Part shown: in pieces, positions 44,791-55,639 of the stretch
Layout of the letters: each line of letters begins with the position of its first letter
How positions within the stretch are numbered: position 1 is the first letter of the stretch
Source of the DNA: Epilithonimonas vandammei
GTDB taxonomy: Bacteria; Bacteroidota; Bacteroidia; Flavobacteriales; Weeksellaceae
DNA: 64,000 nucleotides
NCBI RefSeq assembly: GCF_003860525.1
Contig: NZ_CP034161.1
Span: 3,212,392 to 3,276,391 of the forward strand
Direction of reading: 5' to 3'
Program-made: the position numbers and the translations under genes
The notes under the pieces: generated by a model
Told to the model about the DNA's origin: nothing
The model's input: the letters and a program-made list of their open reading frames with translations, nothing else
The model's database searches: none

Positions 44791-46170
44791 TTAATAGTTT
44801 GATGATCTTGATAATTTAGATTGCATCAACCCATCATAATGATGGTTCAGCAGATATGTATTGATTTGTTGAACGGTATCTAAGATAACTCCAACCATAA
44901 TCAATAACGATGTACCACCGAAAAACAGGGCAAATCTATCTGTCTGAACAAACGCTCCGTGCACTATTGCCGGAAGGACTGCAAAGATAGATAAAAAAAT
45001 CGCACCTGGCAAGGTTATCTTAGATAAAATATCATCTAGATAATCAGCCGTTTCTTTCCCTGGTCTCACCTTTGGTATCAATCCACCATTTCGTTTGAGA
45101 TCATCAGCCATCTGATTCACCGGAATGGTAATCGCCGTATAGAAAAATGAGAAAATTATAATCAATAATGCAAACAATACATTGTACTGCCAGCTGAATA
45201 CATTTTTGAATCCTGCCAAAAAGGTGTTAGATTCATCTACTTTAGTAAGCAATCCTGGAACGAACATCAGTGCTTGAGCAAAGATGATCGGCATTACTCC
45301 AGCGGCATTTACTTTTAATGGAATCCATTGTCTAGCTCCTTCCATCAGATTTCTGCTTACTCCGCCTCTAGCCTGAGCTCTGCTAACATACTGAATCGGA
45401 ATTTTTCTAACTGCAACAGAAAGAATAATTGCCAACAATACAACCAATAACCAGAATATGATCTCAACTAGAATCATAATGCTTCCTAGTCCTCCTTTAC
45501 CATTCTGTGTAAGCACTTCTTGGTAAAAAGCTGTAGGAAGGTCCGCAAGGATACCCACCATGATCAGAATTGAAATACCGTTACCAATACCTTTATCTGT
45601 AATTTTTTCTCCAAGCCACATTGCAAATACGGATCCCGCTACCAGGATCACAATACTTGGAAGCCAGAACATAATGGACGCTGGGTCTATATAATATGCT
45701 GACTGAAATTGCGAATAAGGCAAAAAATATTGAGTTACAGATGTAAGATAAGATGGTGCCTGTACAAGACAAACCCCAATTGTTAACCATCTTGTTATTT
45801 GGTTCAAAGTGTTTCTCCCACTTTCTCCGTCTTTCTGCAACTTCTGAAGATATGGAATAGCCATTCCCATCAGCTGTACGATAATAGAGGCAGAAATATA
45901 TGGCATAATTCCTAGTGCCATAATGGAAGCTCGGCTAAATGCTCCACCAGTGAAAGAAGACAATAAACCCAAAAGGCCGGCTCCTTGTTGGTTCCCGCCT
46001 TGGTTTTTGTAATGCTGTAGTAAGTTTCCTACTTCTGCCATATTAATAGCAGGAAGAGAAACATAAGATGCGAATCTATACACAAGGACCAAAGTGAGTG
46101 TCAAGATAATTTTATCTCTAAGCTCTTTCAGACTCCAAATGTTTTTTAGTGTTTGTATAAATTCTTTCAT
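44791..46170 (-). CDS. secY: protein translocase subunit SecY
   Basis: 459 residues with ten hydrophobic segments. Signature stretches include VYRFASYVSLPAIN (TM1 region), GIMPYISASIIVQLMGM (TM2 plug region) and the cytoplasmic loop PVNQMADDLKRNGGLIPKVRPGKETADYLD. Forms the Sec channel used by all signal-peptide proteins of this window. Follows rplO. Confidence 0.97.
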   Translation of the reverse strand: MKEFIQTLKNIWSLKELRDKIILTLTLVLVYRFASYVSLPAINMAEVGNLLQHYKNQGGNQQGAGLLGLLSSFTGGAFSRASIMALGIMPYISASIIVQLMGMAIPYLQKLQKDGESGRNTLNQITRWLTIGVCLVQAPSYLTSVTQYFLPYSQFQSAYYIDPASIMFWLPSIVILVAGSVFAMWLGEKITDKGIGNGISILIMVGILADLPTAFYQEVLTQNGKGGLGSIMILVEIIFWLLVVLLAIILSVAVRKIPIQYVSRAQARGGVSRNLMEGARQWIPLKVNAAGVMPIIFAQALMFVPGLLTKVDESNTFLAGFKNVFSWQYNVLFALLIIIFSFFYTAITIPVNQMADDLKRNGGLIPKVRPGKETADYLDDILSKITLPGAIFLSIFAVLPAIVHGAFVQTDRFALFFGGTSLLIMVGVILDTVQQINTYLLNHHYDGLMQSKLSRSSNY

Positions 46171-46180
46171 TAGTGATTAA

Positions 46181-46630
46181 TTAAAGAGTAATTGCTTTAC
46201 CTCCAGCCTTATTGATTGCTTCCTCAGCAGACTTAGTAAATTTATCGGCAGAGATTGAAACACCAGCTTTCAAATCACCTCTTCCTAGTATTTTTACTAA
46301 TTCATTTTTAGAAGCTAGACCGTTTTCTACTAATACATCTCTAGTGATATCACCAGTGATATTTTTAGTATCGATCAAAGTTTGAATCGTATCAAGGTTG
46401 ATTGCTCTAAACTCTTTTCTATTAATGTTTTTGAAACCAAATTTAGGTAATCTTCTTTGCAAAGGCATCTGTCCACCTTCAAAACCGATTTTCTGAGAAT
46501 AACCAGCTCTCGCTTTTTGACCCTTATGTCCTTTTGTCGAAGTACCACCTTTACCGCTACCTTGTCCTCTACCAATTCTTTTTGAATTGTGAGTAGAACC
46601 TGTTGCTGGTTGTATATTATTTAAATTCAT
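46181..46630 (-). CDS. rplO: 50S ribosomal protein L15
   Basis: 149 residues; glycine/arginine-rich N-terminus (RIGRGQGSGKGGTSTKGHKGQKARAGY) and the C-terminal globular part. Just upstream of secY. Confidence 0.97.
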   Translation of the reverse strand: MNLNNIQPATGSTHNSKRIGRGQGSGKGGTSTKGHKGQKARAGYSQKIGFEGGQMPLQRRLPKFGFKNINRKEFRAINLDTIQTLIDTKNITGDITRDVLVENGLASKNELVKILGRGDLKAGVSISADKFTKSAEEAINKAGGKAITL

Positions 46631-46708
46631 TGTTGTATTGAAATTATAGATTAAAAGATAAGAGATAAGAGACCTAAAAAGAGTCTCTTTTCTCTTTGTC
46701 TATTGTTC

Positions 46709-46885
46709 TTATTTTTGAACTTCCAGTAAGTGACTTACAGAAGCAATCATACCTAAGATAGATGGTGTTGCTTCGTGTTCTACAACTTGCTGAAGTCTTT
46801 TGAAACCTAGTGCTTCCAGTGTTCTTTTCTGAGTTTTAGAACGATTAATAGCACTTCTAACTAATTTTACTTTGATTGTTGCCAT
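46709..46885 (-). CDS. rpmD: 50S ribosomal protein L30
   Basis: 58 residues, MATIKVKLVRSAINRSKTQK...LGMIASVSHLLEVQK, the short bacterial L30. Read directly from the gap between rpsE and rplO; the ATG is at 46885, 11 bp after rpsE. Confidence 0.95.
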   Translation of the reverse strand: MATIKVKLVRSAINRSKTQKRTLEALGFKRLQQVVEHEATPSILGMIASVSHLLEVQK

Positions 46886-46896
46886 TGTTATAATGA

Positions 46897-47415
46897 TTAA
46901 CCGTTAAACACTTTACTTAAAGAAACTCCTCTCATTCTTGCAATCTCTTCTGGTCTTCTGATATCCAATAATGCGTTGAAAGTTGCCTTTACAACATTGT
47001 GAGGGTTAGAAGAACCTTTAGATTTTGACAATACATCGTGTACCCCTGCAGACTCCAGTACCGCTCTTACAGCACCACCAGCGATAAGTCCTGTACCGTG
47101 AGACGCTGGTCTCAAGAAGATATCAGCACCACCGTATCTAGCAGAAGTCTGGTGAGGAATAGTATGATTGATTACAGGAACTTTTACCAAGTTTTTCTTA
47201 GCATCCTCTACAGCCTTAGCAATAGCAGAAGCAACTTCCTTAGATTTTCCAAGTCCGTAACCGATAACACCATCTTCGTTTCCTACAACTACAATTGCAG
47301 AAAAACCAAATGCTCTACCACCTTTTGTTACTTTAGTTACTCTATTTACAGCAACCAGACGATCTTTCAATTCTAATCCTCCAGGTTTTACTCTTTCTAT
47401 ATTACTATCTAACAT
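46897..47415 (-). CDS. rpsE: 30S ribosomal protein S5
   Basis: 172 residues; double-stranded RNA-binding N-domain ([42 protein letters not shown]) and C-terminal domain with [19 protein letters not shown]. Confidence 0.97.
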   Translation of the reverse strand: MLDSNIERVKPGGLELKDRLVAVNRVTKVTKGGRAFGFSAIVVVGNEDGVIGYGLGKSKEVASAIAKAVEDAKKNLVKVPVINHTIPHQTSARYGGADIFLRPASHGTGLIAGGAVRAVLESAGVHDVLSKSKGSSNPHNVVKATFNALLDIRRPEEIARMRGVSLSKVFNG

Positions 47416-47433
47416 ATGTTCTGAAATTAAAAA

Positions 47434-47787
47434 TTAGAATTTAAGACCTGCTTCTCTAGCACCGTCAGCAAGAGCTTTTACTCTACCATGATACACGAAA
47501 CCATTTCTATCAAATACAACATTCTCGATTCCTGCTGCAAGAGCTTTAGCTGCAATAGCTTTACCAACTGCTTCAGAAACCTCGGTTTTAGTTCCTTTAG
47601 CATCTACACCTTTCTCTCTGGAAGACGCAGACACTAATGTTTTACCTTCTTTATCATCTACTAACTGAGCGTAGATCTCTTTATTACTTTTGAATACAGA
47701 CAATCTTGGTAATTCTGCAGATCCGGAGATCTTTCCTCTTACTCTTCTTTTGATTCTGATTCGTTTTTCAACTTTTGTTAATGCCAT
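47434..47787 (-). CDS. rplR: 50S ribosomal protein L18
   Basis: 117 residues; basic N-terminus ([20 protein letters not shown]) and the 5S-rRNA-binding core ending [15 protein letters not shown]. Confidence 0.97.
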   Translation of the reverse strand: MALTKVEKRIRIKRRVRGKISGSAELPRLSVFKSNKEIYAQLVDDKEGKTLVSASSREKGVDAKGTKTEVSEAVGKAIAAKALAAGIENVVFDRNGFVYHGRVKALADGAREAGLKF

Positions 47788-47798
47788 TTTCTTAAATT

Positions 47799-48344
47799 TT
47801 ATGCAGATTTACCGGCTTTTCTTCTGATGATTTCACCCACGAATTTCACACCTTTTCCTTTATATGGCTCAGGTTTTCTGAAAGATCTGATCTTTGCAGC
47901 CACCATTCCAAGAAGTTGATTATCGTAAGAAGATAATGTAATGATAGGATTCTTACCTTTTTCAGTCAATGTATCTAGAGTAACCTCTTTCGGTAATTCT
48001 AGTACAATAGCGTGCGAGAAACCTAGAGCAAGTTCTAATCTCTGTCCATTGTGAGATGCTCTGTATCCAACCCCTACTAATTCTAATTGCTTAGTAAATC
48101 CTGTAGAAGTACCAACAATCATATTGTTGACAAGCGCTCTGTATAAACCGTGTAGCGCTTTATGTTCTTTTGAGTCTGAAGGACGAGTGAATGTAAGCAC
48201 ACCGTCTTCTTGTGAGAAGCTGATTCCTCCTGTAAGCTCCTGAGATAATTCTCCTTTAGGACCTTTAACTGTTACAACGTTATCTTTTTGAGAAACTGTA
48301 ATACCAGCAGGAACTTCTATAATTGCTTTACCAATTCTTGACAT
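47799..48344 (-). CDS. rplF: 50S ribosomal protein L6
   Basis: 181 residues with two tandem L6 folds and the C-terminal signature [12 protein letters not shown] (PEPYKGKG). Confidence 0.97.
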   Translation of the reverse strand: MSRIGKAIIEVPAGITVSQKDNVVTVKGPKGELSQELTGGISFSQEDGVLTFTRPSDSKEHKALHGLYRALVNNMIVGTSTGFTKQLELVGVGYRASHNGQRLELALGFSHAIVLELPKEVTLDTLTEKGKNPIITLSSYDNQLLGMVAAKIRSFRKPEPYKGKGVKFVGEIIRRKAGKSA

Positions 48345-48362
48345 TTTCCTTGTTTTAAAAAA

Positions 48363-48761
48363 TTAATATACGTAGCAAATTACTTCGCCTCCCACTTTCT
48401 CTTGTCTGGCTTTCTTATCAGTCATCACACCTTTAGAAGTAGAGATGATTGCTACGCCTAGTCCGTTTAGTACTCTTGGAAGTTCTTCAGAACCTTTGTA
48501 CTGACGAAGACCTGGTCTAGAAGCTCTTTGAATAGACTTGATAGCAGGTTTGTTTGTTTGCTTATCATACTTCAAAGCGATCTTGATACTTCCCTGAACC
48601 GCATTATCCTCAAACTTATAGTTTAGGATATAACCTTGGTCGAAAAGAATCTTAGTGATCTCTTTTTTGATTTTCGATGCAGGAATTTCCACCACTTTGT
48701 GGCCTGCGCTTTGTGCGTTCCTTACTCTTGTTAGGAAATCTGAAATTGGATCTGTTACCAT
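48363..48761 (-). CDS. rpsH: 30S ribosomal protein S8
   Basis: 132 residues, [21 protein letters not shown] and C-terminal signature [20 protein letters not shown]. First gene after a 338-bp gap; it appears to begin a separate transcript. Confidence 0.97.
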   Translation of the reverse strand: MVTDPISDFLTRVRNAQSAGHKVVEIPASKIKKEITKILFDQGYILNYKFEDNAVQGSIKIALKYDKQTNKPAIKSIQRASRPGLRQYKGSEELPRVLNGLGVAIISTSKGVMTDKKARQEKVGGEVICYVY

Positions 48762-48967
48762 TTCTTTATTTTAAATTATTGGTTAATGACAACCAGTATT
48801 GAAAAGACTTGAAGATTAAAAACTTATAGATTTCGAATGTTTCTCCATCTTACATTTCACCTTCAGTATCTAAACAACTTAATTGTCACTTTGATTTATT
48901 AATCTATTTAATAAATATTTTCTAAACGAAAATTAATCTCCCAGAAAAAAAATTTTCTAAGCGGATG

Positions 48968-48975
48968 CAAAAGTA
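48968..48975 (-). promoter_or_regulatory. internal promoter for rpsH-rplQ, -7 element
   Basis: Minus-strand TACTTTTG (TAnnTTTG) preceded by a long T-run, in the rpsN-rpsH gap. The -33 box is not clear. Confidence 0.6.
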
Positions 48976-49050
48976 CAAAAAAAAATAAAAAGATTTATTT
49001 TTTTATTTTGCATGTCATTCGGCCTAATTTTGTCCTCTATTTATTAAAAT

Positions 49051-49084
49051 ACAGCTGACTTATAAAAATATAGAAGTCAGCTGT
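49051..49084 (-). terminator. hairpin after rpsN
   Basis: ACAGCTGACT / AGTCAGCTGT with a 14-nt loop, followed on the minus strand by ATTTTAATAAAT; an imperfect terminator that may end or attenuate the upstream ribosomal transcript. Confidence 0.6.
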
Positions 49085-49099
49085 AAAAATTTTAATTGC

Positions 49100-49369
49100 T
49101 TACCAACTTGCTTTTTTAACACCTGGGATAAGACCGTTGTTTGCCATTTCACGGAAAGTTACTCTGGAGATACCAAACGTTCTCATATATCCTCTTGGTC
49201 TTCCTGTTAGTTTACATCTGTTGTGAAGTCTCACAGGAGATGCATTTTTCGGAAGTTTTTGCAATGCTTCGTAATCTCCGGCTTCTTTAAGAGCCTTTCT
49301 TTTCTCAGCATATTTAGCTACAGTAGCTTCTCTTTTGCGCTCACGCGCTTTCATTGATTCTTTAGCCAT
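49100..49369 (-). CDS. rpsN: 30S ribosomal protein S14
   Basis: 89 residues, the long zinc-free form (only one Cys, in [20 protein letters not shown]). Last gene before the gap. Confidence 0.97.
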   Translation of the reverse strand: MAKESMKARERKREATVAKYAEKRKALKEAGDYEALQKLPKNASPVRLHNRCKLTGRPRGYMRTFGISRVTFREMANNGLIPGVKKASW

Positions 49370-49372
49370 TTC

Positions 49373-49924
49373 TTAGTTCTTTTTGAAAGGTAAACCGAAG
49401 TGAGTTAATAGTGCCTTAGCTTCTTTGTCAGTTTTCGCAGATGTTACGAAAGTAATGTCCATCCCTTGGATTTTCTTCACTTTGTCAATAACAATCTCCG
49501 GGAAGATAATCTGCTCAGTAATACCTAAGTTATAATTACCTCTACCATCGAAACCGTCTGCTTTGATTCCAGAGAAATCTCTAATTCTTGGAAGTGCAGA
49601 AGAAGTTAATCTATCTAAGAACTCATACATTTTATCAGCTCTTAGAGTTACTCTTGCTCCTACTGGCATTCCCTTTCTCAATTTGAAGGCAGCCTCATCT
49701 TTTTTAGACAAAGTACCAACAGCTTTTTGACCGGTAATTGCTGTAAGTTCTTCTACTGCATAGTCTACAATCTTCTTGTCGGCTGTAGCAGCACCCAAAC
49801 CTTGTGATACAACGATTTTTTCTAATTTAGGCACTTGCATTACGCTTTTGTACCCAAATTCTTCCATCATTGCCGGAACAATTTTTTCTTTATATTGTTG
49901 TTTTGGTCTTACTATATATTCCAT
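49373..49924 (-). CDS. rplE: 50S ribosomal protein L5
   Basis: 183 residues; 5S-rRNA-binding protein with [18 protein letters not shown] and [21 protein letters not shown]. Three bp before rpsN. Confidence 0.97.
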   Translation of the reverse strand: MEYIVRPKQQYKEKIVPAMMEEFGYKSVMQVPKLEKIVVSQGLGAATADKKIVDYAVEELTAITGQKAVGTLSKKDEAAFKLRKGMPVGARVTLRADKMYEFLDRLTSSALPRIRDFSGIKADGFDGRGNYNLGITEQIIFPEIVIDKVKKIQGMDITFVTSAKTDKEAKALLTHFGLPFKKN

Positions 49925-49935
49925 TGTAATTTTAA

Positions 49936-50256
49936 TTATAAAGTTTCACCAGTTGTTTTTGCAACTCTCACTTTTTTATCACCTTCTACTTTGTATCCAG
50001 CTTTTGTAGCTTTTCCGCTTTTATCAACCAATGATACGTTTGAAATATGTAGTGAAGCCTCTTTCTCAACGATTCCACCTTGAGGATTTTGAGCAGATGG
50101 CTTAGTATGTTTCTTAACAATATTAATACCTGCAACAATAACTCTAGGATCTTTACCTTCTTTTCTGATTACCTCAAGAACTTCACCTTTACTTCCTTTA
50201 TTTTTTCCGGTAGTAACGATTACGTTGTCTCCTCTTTTTATTTTAACTTTTGTCAT
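49936..50256 (-). CDS. rplX: 50S ribosomal protein L24
   Basis: 106 residues; KOW motif near the N-terminus ([25 protein letters not shown]). Confidence 0.97.
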   Translation of the reverse strand: MTKVKIKRGDNVIVTTGKNKGSKGEVLEVIRKEGKDPRVIVAGINIVKKHTKPSAQNPQGGIVEKEASLHISNVSLVDKSGKATKAGYKVEGDKKVRVAKTTGETL

Positions 50257-50274
50257 TTTCTTAAAATTTTAAAA

Positions 50275-50643
50275 TTAAAGTACTTCAGGAGCTAATGAAA
50301 TCACTTTCATATATTCTTTGTCTCTCAACTCACGGGCAACCGGTCCGAAAACACGTGTTCCTCTCATTTCTCCAGCAGCGTTTAGTAATACGCAAGCATT
50401 GTCTTCGAATTTGATGTAAGATCCATCTTTTCTTCTAACTGCTTTTTTAGTTCTTACAACTACCGCTTTCGATACTTGACCTTTTTTAGCATTACCTGAT
50501 GGTGTAGAATCTTTGATAGTAACAACGATTTTATCACCAACTGAAGCATATCTTCTTCTGGTTCCTCCCAGAACTCTGATCACCAATACTTCTTTAGCAC
50601 CTGTGTTATCAGCAACTTTTAATCTTGATTCTGTTTGTAACAT
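50275..50643 (-). CDS. rplN: 50S ribosomal protein L14
   Basis: 122 residues, [27 protein letters not shown], the canonical start, and ENACVLLN-type core ([28 protein letters not shown]). Confidence 0.97.
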   Translation of the reverse strand: MLQTESRLKVADNTGAKEVLVIRVLGGTRRRYASVGDKIVVTIKDSTPSGNAKKGQVSKAVVVRTKKAVRRKDGSYIKFEDNACVLLNAAGEMRGTRVFGPVARELRDKEYMKVISLAPEVL

Positions 50644-50645
50644 TA

Positions 50646-50900
50646 TTACTTAGCTTTTTCTATGATTCTTACTAATCTCCATCTCTTGTTCTTGCTCAAA
50701 GGTCTAGTTTCTGTAATCAAAACTGTATCTCCTTCGTTGCACTCATTGTTCTCATCGTGTGCAGTATATTTTTTCGTTTTTAAAACGAACTTACCGTACA
50801 TTGGGTGCTTTACTCTCGTAGTTTCGCTAACAACAATAGTTTTTTCCATTTTATTGCTGGAAACTACCCCGATTCTTTCTTTTCTTAAATTTCTTTCCAT
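50646..50900 (-). CDS. rpsQ: 30S ribosomal protein S17
   Basis: 84 residues; [29 protein letters not shown] and the OB-fold end [20 protein letters not shown]. Confidence 0.97.
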   Translation of the reverse strand: MERNLRKERIGVVSSNKMEKTIVVSETTRVKHPMYGKFVLKTKKYTAHDENNECNEGDTVLITETRPLSKNKRWRLVRIIEKAK

Positions 50901-50914
50901 TGTAAAAAGGAATA

Positions 50915-51100
50915 TTATTGTTTGTTAGTTAACTCTGTATTTAGTCTTGCGATTGTTTTTCTCAAATCTCTGATCTGAATCGGATTCTCAACAGGGCTGA
51001 TTCTGTGTGCTAATTTCATTTTAGAGTAATTAGCTTTAGCATCTGCCAGTTGAACTTTGATATCCTCTACGCTTAGATTCTTGATGTCAGCTTTTTTCAT
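50915..51100 (-). CDS. rpmC: 50S ribosomal protein L29
   Basis: 61 residues, two-helix protein with the signature [24 protein letters not shown]. Confidence 0.96.
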   Translation of the reverse strand: MKKADIKNLSVEDIKVQLADAKANYSKMKLAHRISPVENPIQIRDLRKTIARLNTELTNKQ

Positions 51101-51111
51101 TATAATAGAGA

Positions 51112-51537
51112 TTAAAGAGGTTTAACAAAATCGTTTGCAACTATGAATTTGGTAACTACCGGCAATTTTTGCGCAGCAAGTCTAAGAGCTTCTTTCGCTA
51201 CTTCGTAAGGCACTCCACCAATTTCGAACATAATTTTACCAGGTTTTACTACGGCTACCCAATATTCTACAGCACCTTTACCTTTACCCATCCTTACTTC
51301 GGCTGGTTTCTTAGTAATCGGCTTATCCGGGAATATTTTGATCCATAGCTGACCTTCTCTTTTCATATATCTTGTAGCCGCGATACGCGCTGCTTCAATC
51401 TGTCTTGCAGTGATCCAAGCACCTTCAGTCGCTTTGATCCCGAAAGTTCCGTAAGCAAGTTGATTACCTCTCTGGGCAATCCCCTTCATTTTCATCTTAT
51501 GAACTCTACGGAATTTGGTTCTTTTTGGTTGTAACAT
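51112..51537 (-). CDS. rplP: 50S ribosomal protein L16
   Basis: 141 residues; [19 protein letters not shown] and [23 protein letters not shown], conserved near the peptidyl transferase centre. Confidence 0.97.
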   Translation of the reverse strand: MLQPKRTKFRRVHKMKMKGIAQRGNQLAYGTFGIKATEGAWITARQIEAARIAATRYMKREGQLWIKIFPDKPITKKPAEVRMGKGKGAVEYWVAVVKPGKIMFEIGGVPYEVAKEALRLAAQKLPVVTKFIVANDFVKPL

Positions 51538-51615
51538 AATTTCTTAAATTTTAGATTTTAGAATTTAGATTTTAAAAAAGTAACGGTCATTTAAAAACTA
51601 TCCTCTAAAATTTTA

Positions 51616-52350
51616 TTAATTATTTCTTCTTGGTTTTCTGTCTCCTCTTTCTCCTCTCTCGCCTCTTTCTCTACCGCCAGCAGGTGCTTTTTTCTGTTGT
51701 CCTACAAGTGGTGTAAGTTCTCTTTTACCGTAAACTTCACCTTTCATAATCCAAACTTTCACACCAAGCTTACCGTATTGAGTTAATGCTTCACCGATAT
51801 GATAATCGATATCTGCACGGAAAGTGGACAAAGGAATTCTTCCTTCTTTGAAAGACTCTGATCTCGCCATCTCTGCTCCGTTCAATCTTCCGGAGATCAT
51901 CACTTTGATACCTTCTGCACCCATTCTCATTGTGCTTGCTATTGCCATCTTAACAGCTCTTCTGTAAGAGATTCTGTTTTCGATTTGTTTAGCAATACTG
52001 TCAGCAACTAAAACAGCGTCAAGCTCAGGTCTTTTGATTTCGAAGATGTTGATCTGAATATCCTTTCCAGTCAATTTTTTCAATTCTTCTTTCAATTTAT
52101 CAACTTCCTGACCGCCTTTTCCGATGATTAAACCTGGTCTTGCAGTAGTGATAGTTACTGTTACTAATTTTAGTGTTCTTTCAATATAAATTTTTGAAAT
52201 ACCACCTTTAGATAATCTTGCTTCAAGGTATCTTCTGATTTTGTAGTCTTCAGCGATTTTATCACCGTAGTTTTTTCCACCGAACCAGTTCGAATCCCAT
52301 CCTCTGATGATACCTAATCTGTTACCAATTGGATTTGTCTTCTGTCCCAT
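51616..52350 (-). CDS. rpsC: 30S ribosomal protein S3
   Basis: 244 residues; KH domain with [17 protein letters not shown]-terminal domain with [30 protein letters not shown], and an Arg/Gly/Asp-rich tail ([20 protein letters not shown]). Confidence 0.97.
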   Translation of the reverse strand: MGQKTNPIGNRLGIIRGWDSNWFGGKNYGDKIAEDYKIRRYLEARLSKGGISKIYIERTLKLVTVTITTARPGLIIGKGGQEVDKLKEELKKLTGKDIQINIFEIKRPELDAVLVADSIAKQIENRISYRRAVKMAIASTMRMGAEGIKVMISGRLNGAEMARSESFKEGRIPLSTFRADIDYHIGEALTQYGKLGVKVWIMKGEVYGKRELTPLVGQQKKAPAGGRERGERGERGDRKPRRNN

Positions 52351-52358
52351 ACCTTGAA

Positions 52359-52754
52359 TTAATTTTTAGTACCTAAAATTAGTGTAATGTGGTTTGATCT
52401 TTTTCTGATTCTGTAACCTCTACCTTGTGGGGCAGGTCTTAGTCTCTTCAATTGTCTTGCACTGTCTACAAATATTTCTTTAACGATAAGGTTAGCCTCC
52501 TCGATGTCAGCACCTTCGTTTTTAGCTTGCCAGTTTGCAATAGCAGAAAGCAATACTTTTTCTAATTTGTTAGATGCATCTTTCTTAGAGTATTTTAGGA
52601 TATATAAAGCTTTATCAACTTCTACCCCTCTAATGATGTCAGCAACTAATCTCATTTTTCTTGGAGAAGACGGACAGTCGTTATGTAACGCTTTTGCCAC
52701 ATCTTGGTTTGCTATTTTACGTGCTAAAGCACTTTCTCTTTTTCTTGATCCCAT
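52359..52754 (-). CDS. rplV: 50S ribosomal protein L22
   Basis: 131 residues; tunnel-loop and C-terminal signature [24 protein letters not shown]. Eight bp before rpsC. Confidence 0.97.
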   Translation of the reverse strand: MGSRKRESALARKIANQDVAKALHNDCPSSPRKMRLVADIIRGVEVDKALYILKYSKKDASNKLEKVLLSAIANWQAKNEGADIEEANLIVKEIFVDSARQLKRLRPAPQGRGYRIRKRSNHITLILGTKN

Positions 52755-52756
52755 GA

Positions 52757-53035
52757 TTATCTACCTCCTTTATTTTTGTTACCACCGTGACCTCTGAAAG
52801 ATCTAGTCGGAGAAAATTCGCCTAACTTATGACCAACCATGTTTTCTGTTACATATACAGGGATAAAAGACTTCCCATTGTGAACAGCGATAGTTTGCCC
52901 TACGAAGTCTGGAGAAATCATAGATGCTCTAGACCAAGTTTTGATAACAGTCTTCTTACCAGACTCAACGTTTGCCTGAACCTTCTTATCTAAAGTATGA
53001 TGAATGAATGGTCCTTTTTTAAGTGATCTTGCCAT
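52757..53035 (-). CDS. rpsS: 30S ribosomal protein S19
   Basis: 92 residues; [19 protein letters not shown] and [18 protein letters not shown]. Confidence 0.97.
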   Translation of the reverse strand: MARSLKKGPFIHHTLDKKVQANVESGKKTVIKTWSRASMISPDFVGQTIAVHNGKSFIPVYVTENMVGHKLGEFSPTRSFRGHGGNKNKGGR

Positions 53036-53037
53036 AA

Positions 53038-53859
53038 TTATTTTCTTTTAGATACGATGTAACGGTTAGACACTTTGTTTTTCTTTCTAGTCTTGTAACC
53101 TTTAGCCGGCATACCGTTTCTAGATCTTGGGTGACCTCCAGAAGAACGTCCTTCACCACCACCCATTGGGTGATCTACAGGGTTCATTACTACCGGTCTT
53201 GTTCTTGGTCTTCTACCTAACCATCTACTTCTACCAGCCTTACCTGATACTGTAAGCTGATGATCTGAGTTAGAAACCGATCCAACCATTGCCATACATT
53301 CAGTAAGGATCATTCTGGATTCTCCTGAAGGCAATTTGATGATTGCATATTTTCCGTCTCTTGAGGTCAATTGAGCTGAAGAACCAGCACTTCTTGCCAA
53401 GATTGCACCTTGTCCAGGCTTCATCTCTACACAAGAAATTACAGTACCCAATGGAATGTTTTTCAATTTCATTGCGTTACCTACATTTGGCTCTACGCTT
53501 TCTCCTGAAACGATTTTCTGATCTACTTTGATCCCGTTTGGAGCGATGATGTATCTCTTTTCTCCGTCTGCGTACTCAACTAATGCGATGAATGCAGTTC
53601 TGTTTGGATCATACTCTACAGTTTTTACCGTAGCTTCAACGTTGAATTTGTTTCTCTTGAAGTCGATAATTCTGTATTTCTTTTTGTGTCCACCGCCGGT
53701 GTAACGCATGGTCATTTTACCAGTTTGGTTACGTCCACCTGACTTTTTAATACCAACTGTCAGAGATTTCTCTGGCTTGTTAGTAGTAATTTCCTCAAAG
53801 TTGTTTACAACTCTGAATCTCTGTCCCGGGGTGATAGGTTTTAATTTTCTAACAGACAT
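53038..53859 (-). CDS. rplB: 50S ribosomal protein L2
   Basis: 273 residues; the C-terminal signature [22 protein letters not shown] holds the conserved His near the peptidyl transferase centre. Confidence 0.98.
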   Translation of the reverse strand: MSVRKLKPITPGQRFRVVNNFEEITTNKPEKSLTVGIKKSGGRNQTGKMTMRYTGGGHKKKYRIIDFKRNKFNVEATVKTVEYDPNRTAFIALVEYADGEKRYIIAPNGIKVDQKIVSGESVEPNVGNAMKLKNIPLGTVISCVEMKPGQGAILARSAGSSAQLTSRDGKYAIIKLPSGESRMILTECMAMVGSVSNSDHQLTVSGKAGRSRWLGRRPRTRPVVMNPVDHPMGGGEGRSSGGHPRSRNGMPAKGYKTRKKNKVSNRYIVSKRK

Positions 53860-53878
53860 TACTATTATTTATAATTAA

Positions 53879-54169
53879 TTAATTAGTTGCGAAAATATCA
53901 ATAACTTCTCCAGCAGCCAATGTTACAACTGCTTTCTTCAATTTGTTAGTTTTCCCAACTTGAAGTCCTTTTTTCGTGTATTTAGAAGAAACTTTAGGCG
54001 CATAAATCATGGTTCTAACGTCCGCTACTTTTACACCATAAGCTGCCTCTATAGCACCTTTAATCTGGATCTTGTTAGCTTTTGGAGCTACCAAGAAAGA
54101 ATAAGCACCTCTTAAATCTGTAAGATAGTTTGCTTTTTCTGAAATAATTGGTTTAATAATAAGTGACAT
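53879..54169 (-). CDS. rplW: 50S ribosomal protein L23
   Basis: 96 residues, MSLIIKPIISEKANYL..., lining the exit-tunnel region where trigger factor binds. Confidence 0.96.
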   Translation of the reverse strand: MSLIIKPIISEKANYLTDLRGAYSFLVAPKANKIQIKGAIEAAYGVKVADVRTMIYAPKVSSKYTKKGLQVGKTNKLKKAVVTLAAGEVIDIFATN

Positions 54170-54172
54170 GAT

Positions 54173-54802
54173 TTATTTCTTTAAGTTGTCCTGAAATTTT
54201 TCTACTGCACCTTCTAAGAAGATAATCTCACCTGCGTTGATCAAATCATAAGAAGAAATCTCGTTATAATTCAAAACTCTCGTTTTAGGTAAGTTTCTTG
54301 AAGATAAATATACATTCTTGTTAGCTTCAGGAAGCACGAATAATGATTTTTTACCCGTAAGTGTTAAAGCATCCAACAATGTGATGAATTCTTTAGTCTT
54401 AGGCGCATCAAAACTCAAGTTTTCTAAAACTCTGATGCTGTTATCTCTCATTTTTTGAGAAAGAACAGATTTTTTAGCCAATCTCTTAAGCGCTTTGTTC
54501 AATTTGAATCTGTAGTCTCTTGGTTTTGGACCAAAAACTCTACCTCCACCTTTGAAAGTTGGCGACTTGATATCACCATATCTCGCAGATCCTGAACCTT
54601 TTTGCTTTTTAAGCTTTCTTGTAGAAGCAGTAATTTCGCTTCTTTCTTTTGATTTATGAGTTCCTTGTCTTTGTGCAGCAAGGTACTGCTTCACTTCTAA
54701 GTAAACCGCATGCTGATTTGGCTCAATTCCGAATACAGATTCGTCTAGAGTTACTTTTCTTCCGGTCTCTTTTCCTGATGTATTTAATACTACTAGTTCC
54801 AT
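54173..54802 (-). CDS. rplD: 50S ribosomal protein L4
   Basis: 209 residues with [32 protein letters not shown], the rRNA-contacting loop. Overlaps the rplC stop by 10 bp. Confidence 0.97.
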   Translation of the reverse strand: MELVVLNTSGKETGRKVTLDESVFGIEPNQHAVYLEVKQYLAAQRQGTHKSKERSEITASTRKLKKQKGSGSARYGDIKSPTFKGGGRVFGPKPRDYRFKLNKALKRLAKKSVLSQKMRDNSIRVLENLSFDAPKTKEFITLLDALTLTGKKSLFVLPEANKNVYLSSRNLPKTRVLNYNEISSYDLINAGEIIFLEGAVEKFQDNLKK

Positions 54803-55419
54803 TTCTTGATAATTACATAAGAATTTTTAGCTCCCGGAACAGCACCTTTTACTACTAAAAGATTTTGTTCTTGATCCACTTTTAACACTTGAAGGTTTTG
54901 TACAGTTACCTGCTTACCTCCCATTCTTCCAGCCATTCTCATCCCTTTGAATACTCTTGAAGGGTCTGATCCAGCACCGATAGAACCTGGAGCTCTAAGT
55001 CTGTTGTGCTGACCATGAGTTGCCTGCATTACACCTCCAAATCCGTGTCTTTTAACAACACCTTGGAAACCTTTACCTTTAGAAGTACCTGTTACATCCA
55101 CATACTCTCCTTCTGCAAACATGTTCACTTCCACTAAATCTCCCGTCTTAACATCGTGCTCGAATGCATTTCTGAATTCTACGATCTTAGCTTTAGGAGT
55201 TGAACCAGCCTTTTTGAAATGACCAGCTAACGCTTTACCAACGTTCTTCTCACTCTTGTCATCGAAACCCAGTTGTACAGCAACGTATCCGTCAACTTCT
55301 TCGGTTCTGACCTGTAAAACCGAGCATGGACCAGCTTGAATAACTGTACAAGGAATATTCTTTCCTTCTTCGTTAAACAAAGATGTCATACCGATTTTTT
55401 TACCAATAATACCTGACAT
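54793..55419 (-). CDS. rplC: 50S ribosomal protein L3
   Basis: 208 residues; [19 protein letters not shown] and [44 protein letters not shown]. First gene of this transcript: rpsJ, usually just upstream, is 6.5 kb away in this window. Confidence 0.97.
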   Translation of the reverse strand: MSGIIGKKIGMTSLFNEEGKNIPCTVIQAGPCSVLQVRTEEVDGYVAVQLGFDDKSEKNVGKALAGHFKKAGSTPKAKIVEFRNAFEHDVKTGDLVEVNMFAEGEYVDVTGTSKGKGFQGVVKRHGFGGVMQATHGQHNRLRAPGSIGAGSDPSRVFKGMRMAGRMGGKQVTVQNLQVLKVDQEQNLLVVKGAVPGAKNSYVIIKKWN

Positions 55420-55518
55420 TATTTATATATATATCTATTATATTTTAATTCAGCATTTTAGCGGTTTCCGTGATATCTATGTCTGAAATAGGCATACTGC
55501 TTCCGTAAAATGAGTGTG

Positions 55519-55549
55519 CAAATTTATGTATAATTTTCAAACTGACAAA
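55519..55549 (-). promoter_or_regulatory. rplC operon promoter
   Basis: Full-consensus Bacteroidetes promoter on the minus strand: TTTG (55546-55549), 19-bp spacer, TAAATTTG (55519-55526). It gives a leader of about 95 nt before rplC. Confidence 0.85.
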
Positions 55550-55639
55550 CAATTACAGTAAAATATTTTGATTTTTAACGTTTTAGCTCCATTCATGGAT
55601 TTTTTACGATTTTTACAAACTGAATTTCTACATTTGATT

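Larger units (their letters stand above)
48762..49099. other. 338-bp gap splitting the ribosomal cluster between rpsN and rpsH
   Basis: No gene. On the minus strand it holds, in order, a hairpin (49051-49084, stem ACAGCTGACT/AGTCAGCTGT) right after rpsN, a promoter -7 box (48968-48975), and a ~200-nt leader before rpsH. All other genes of the cluster are spaced by 1-100 bp. Confidence 0.75.
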
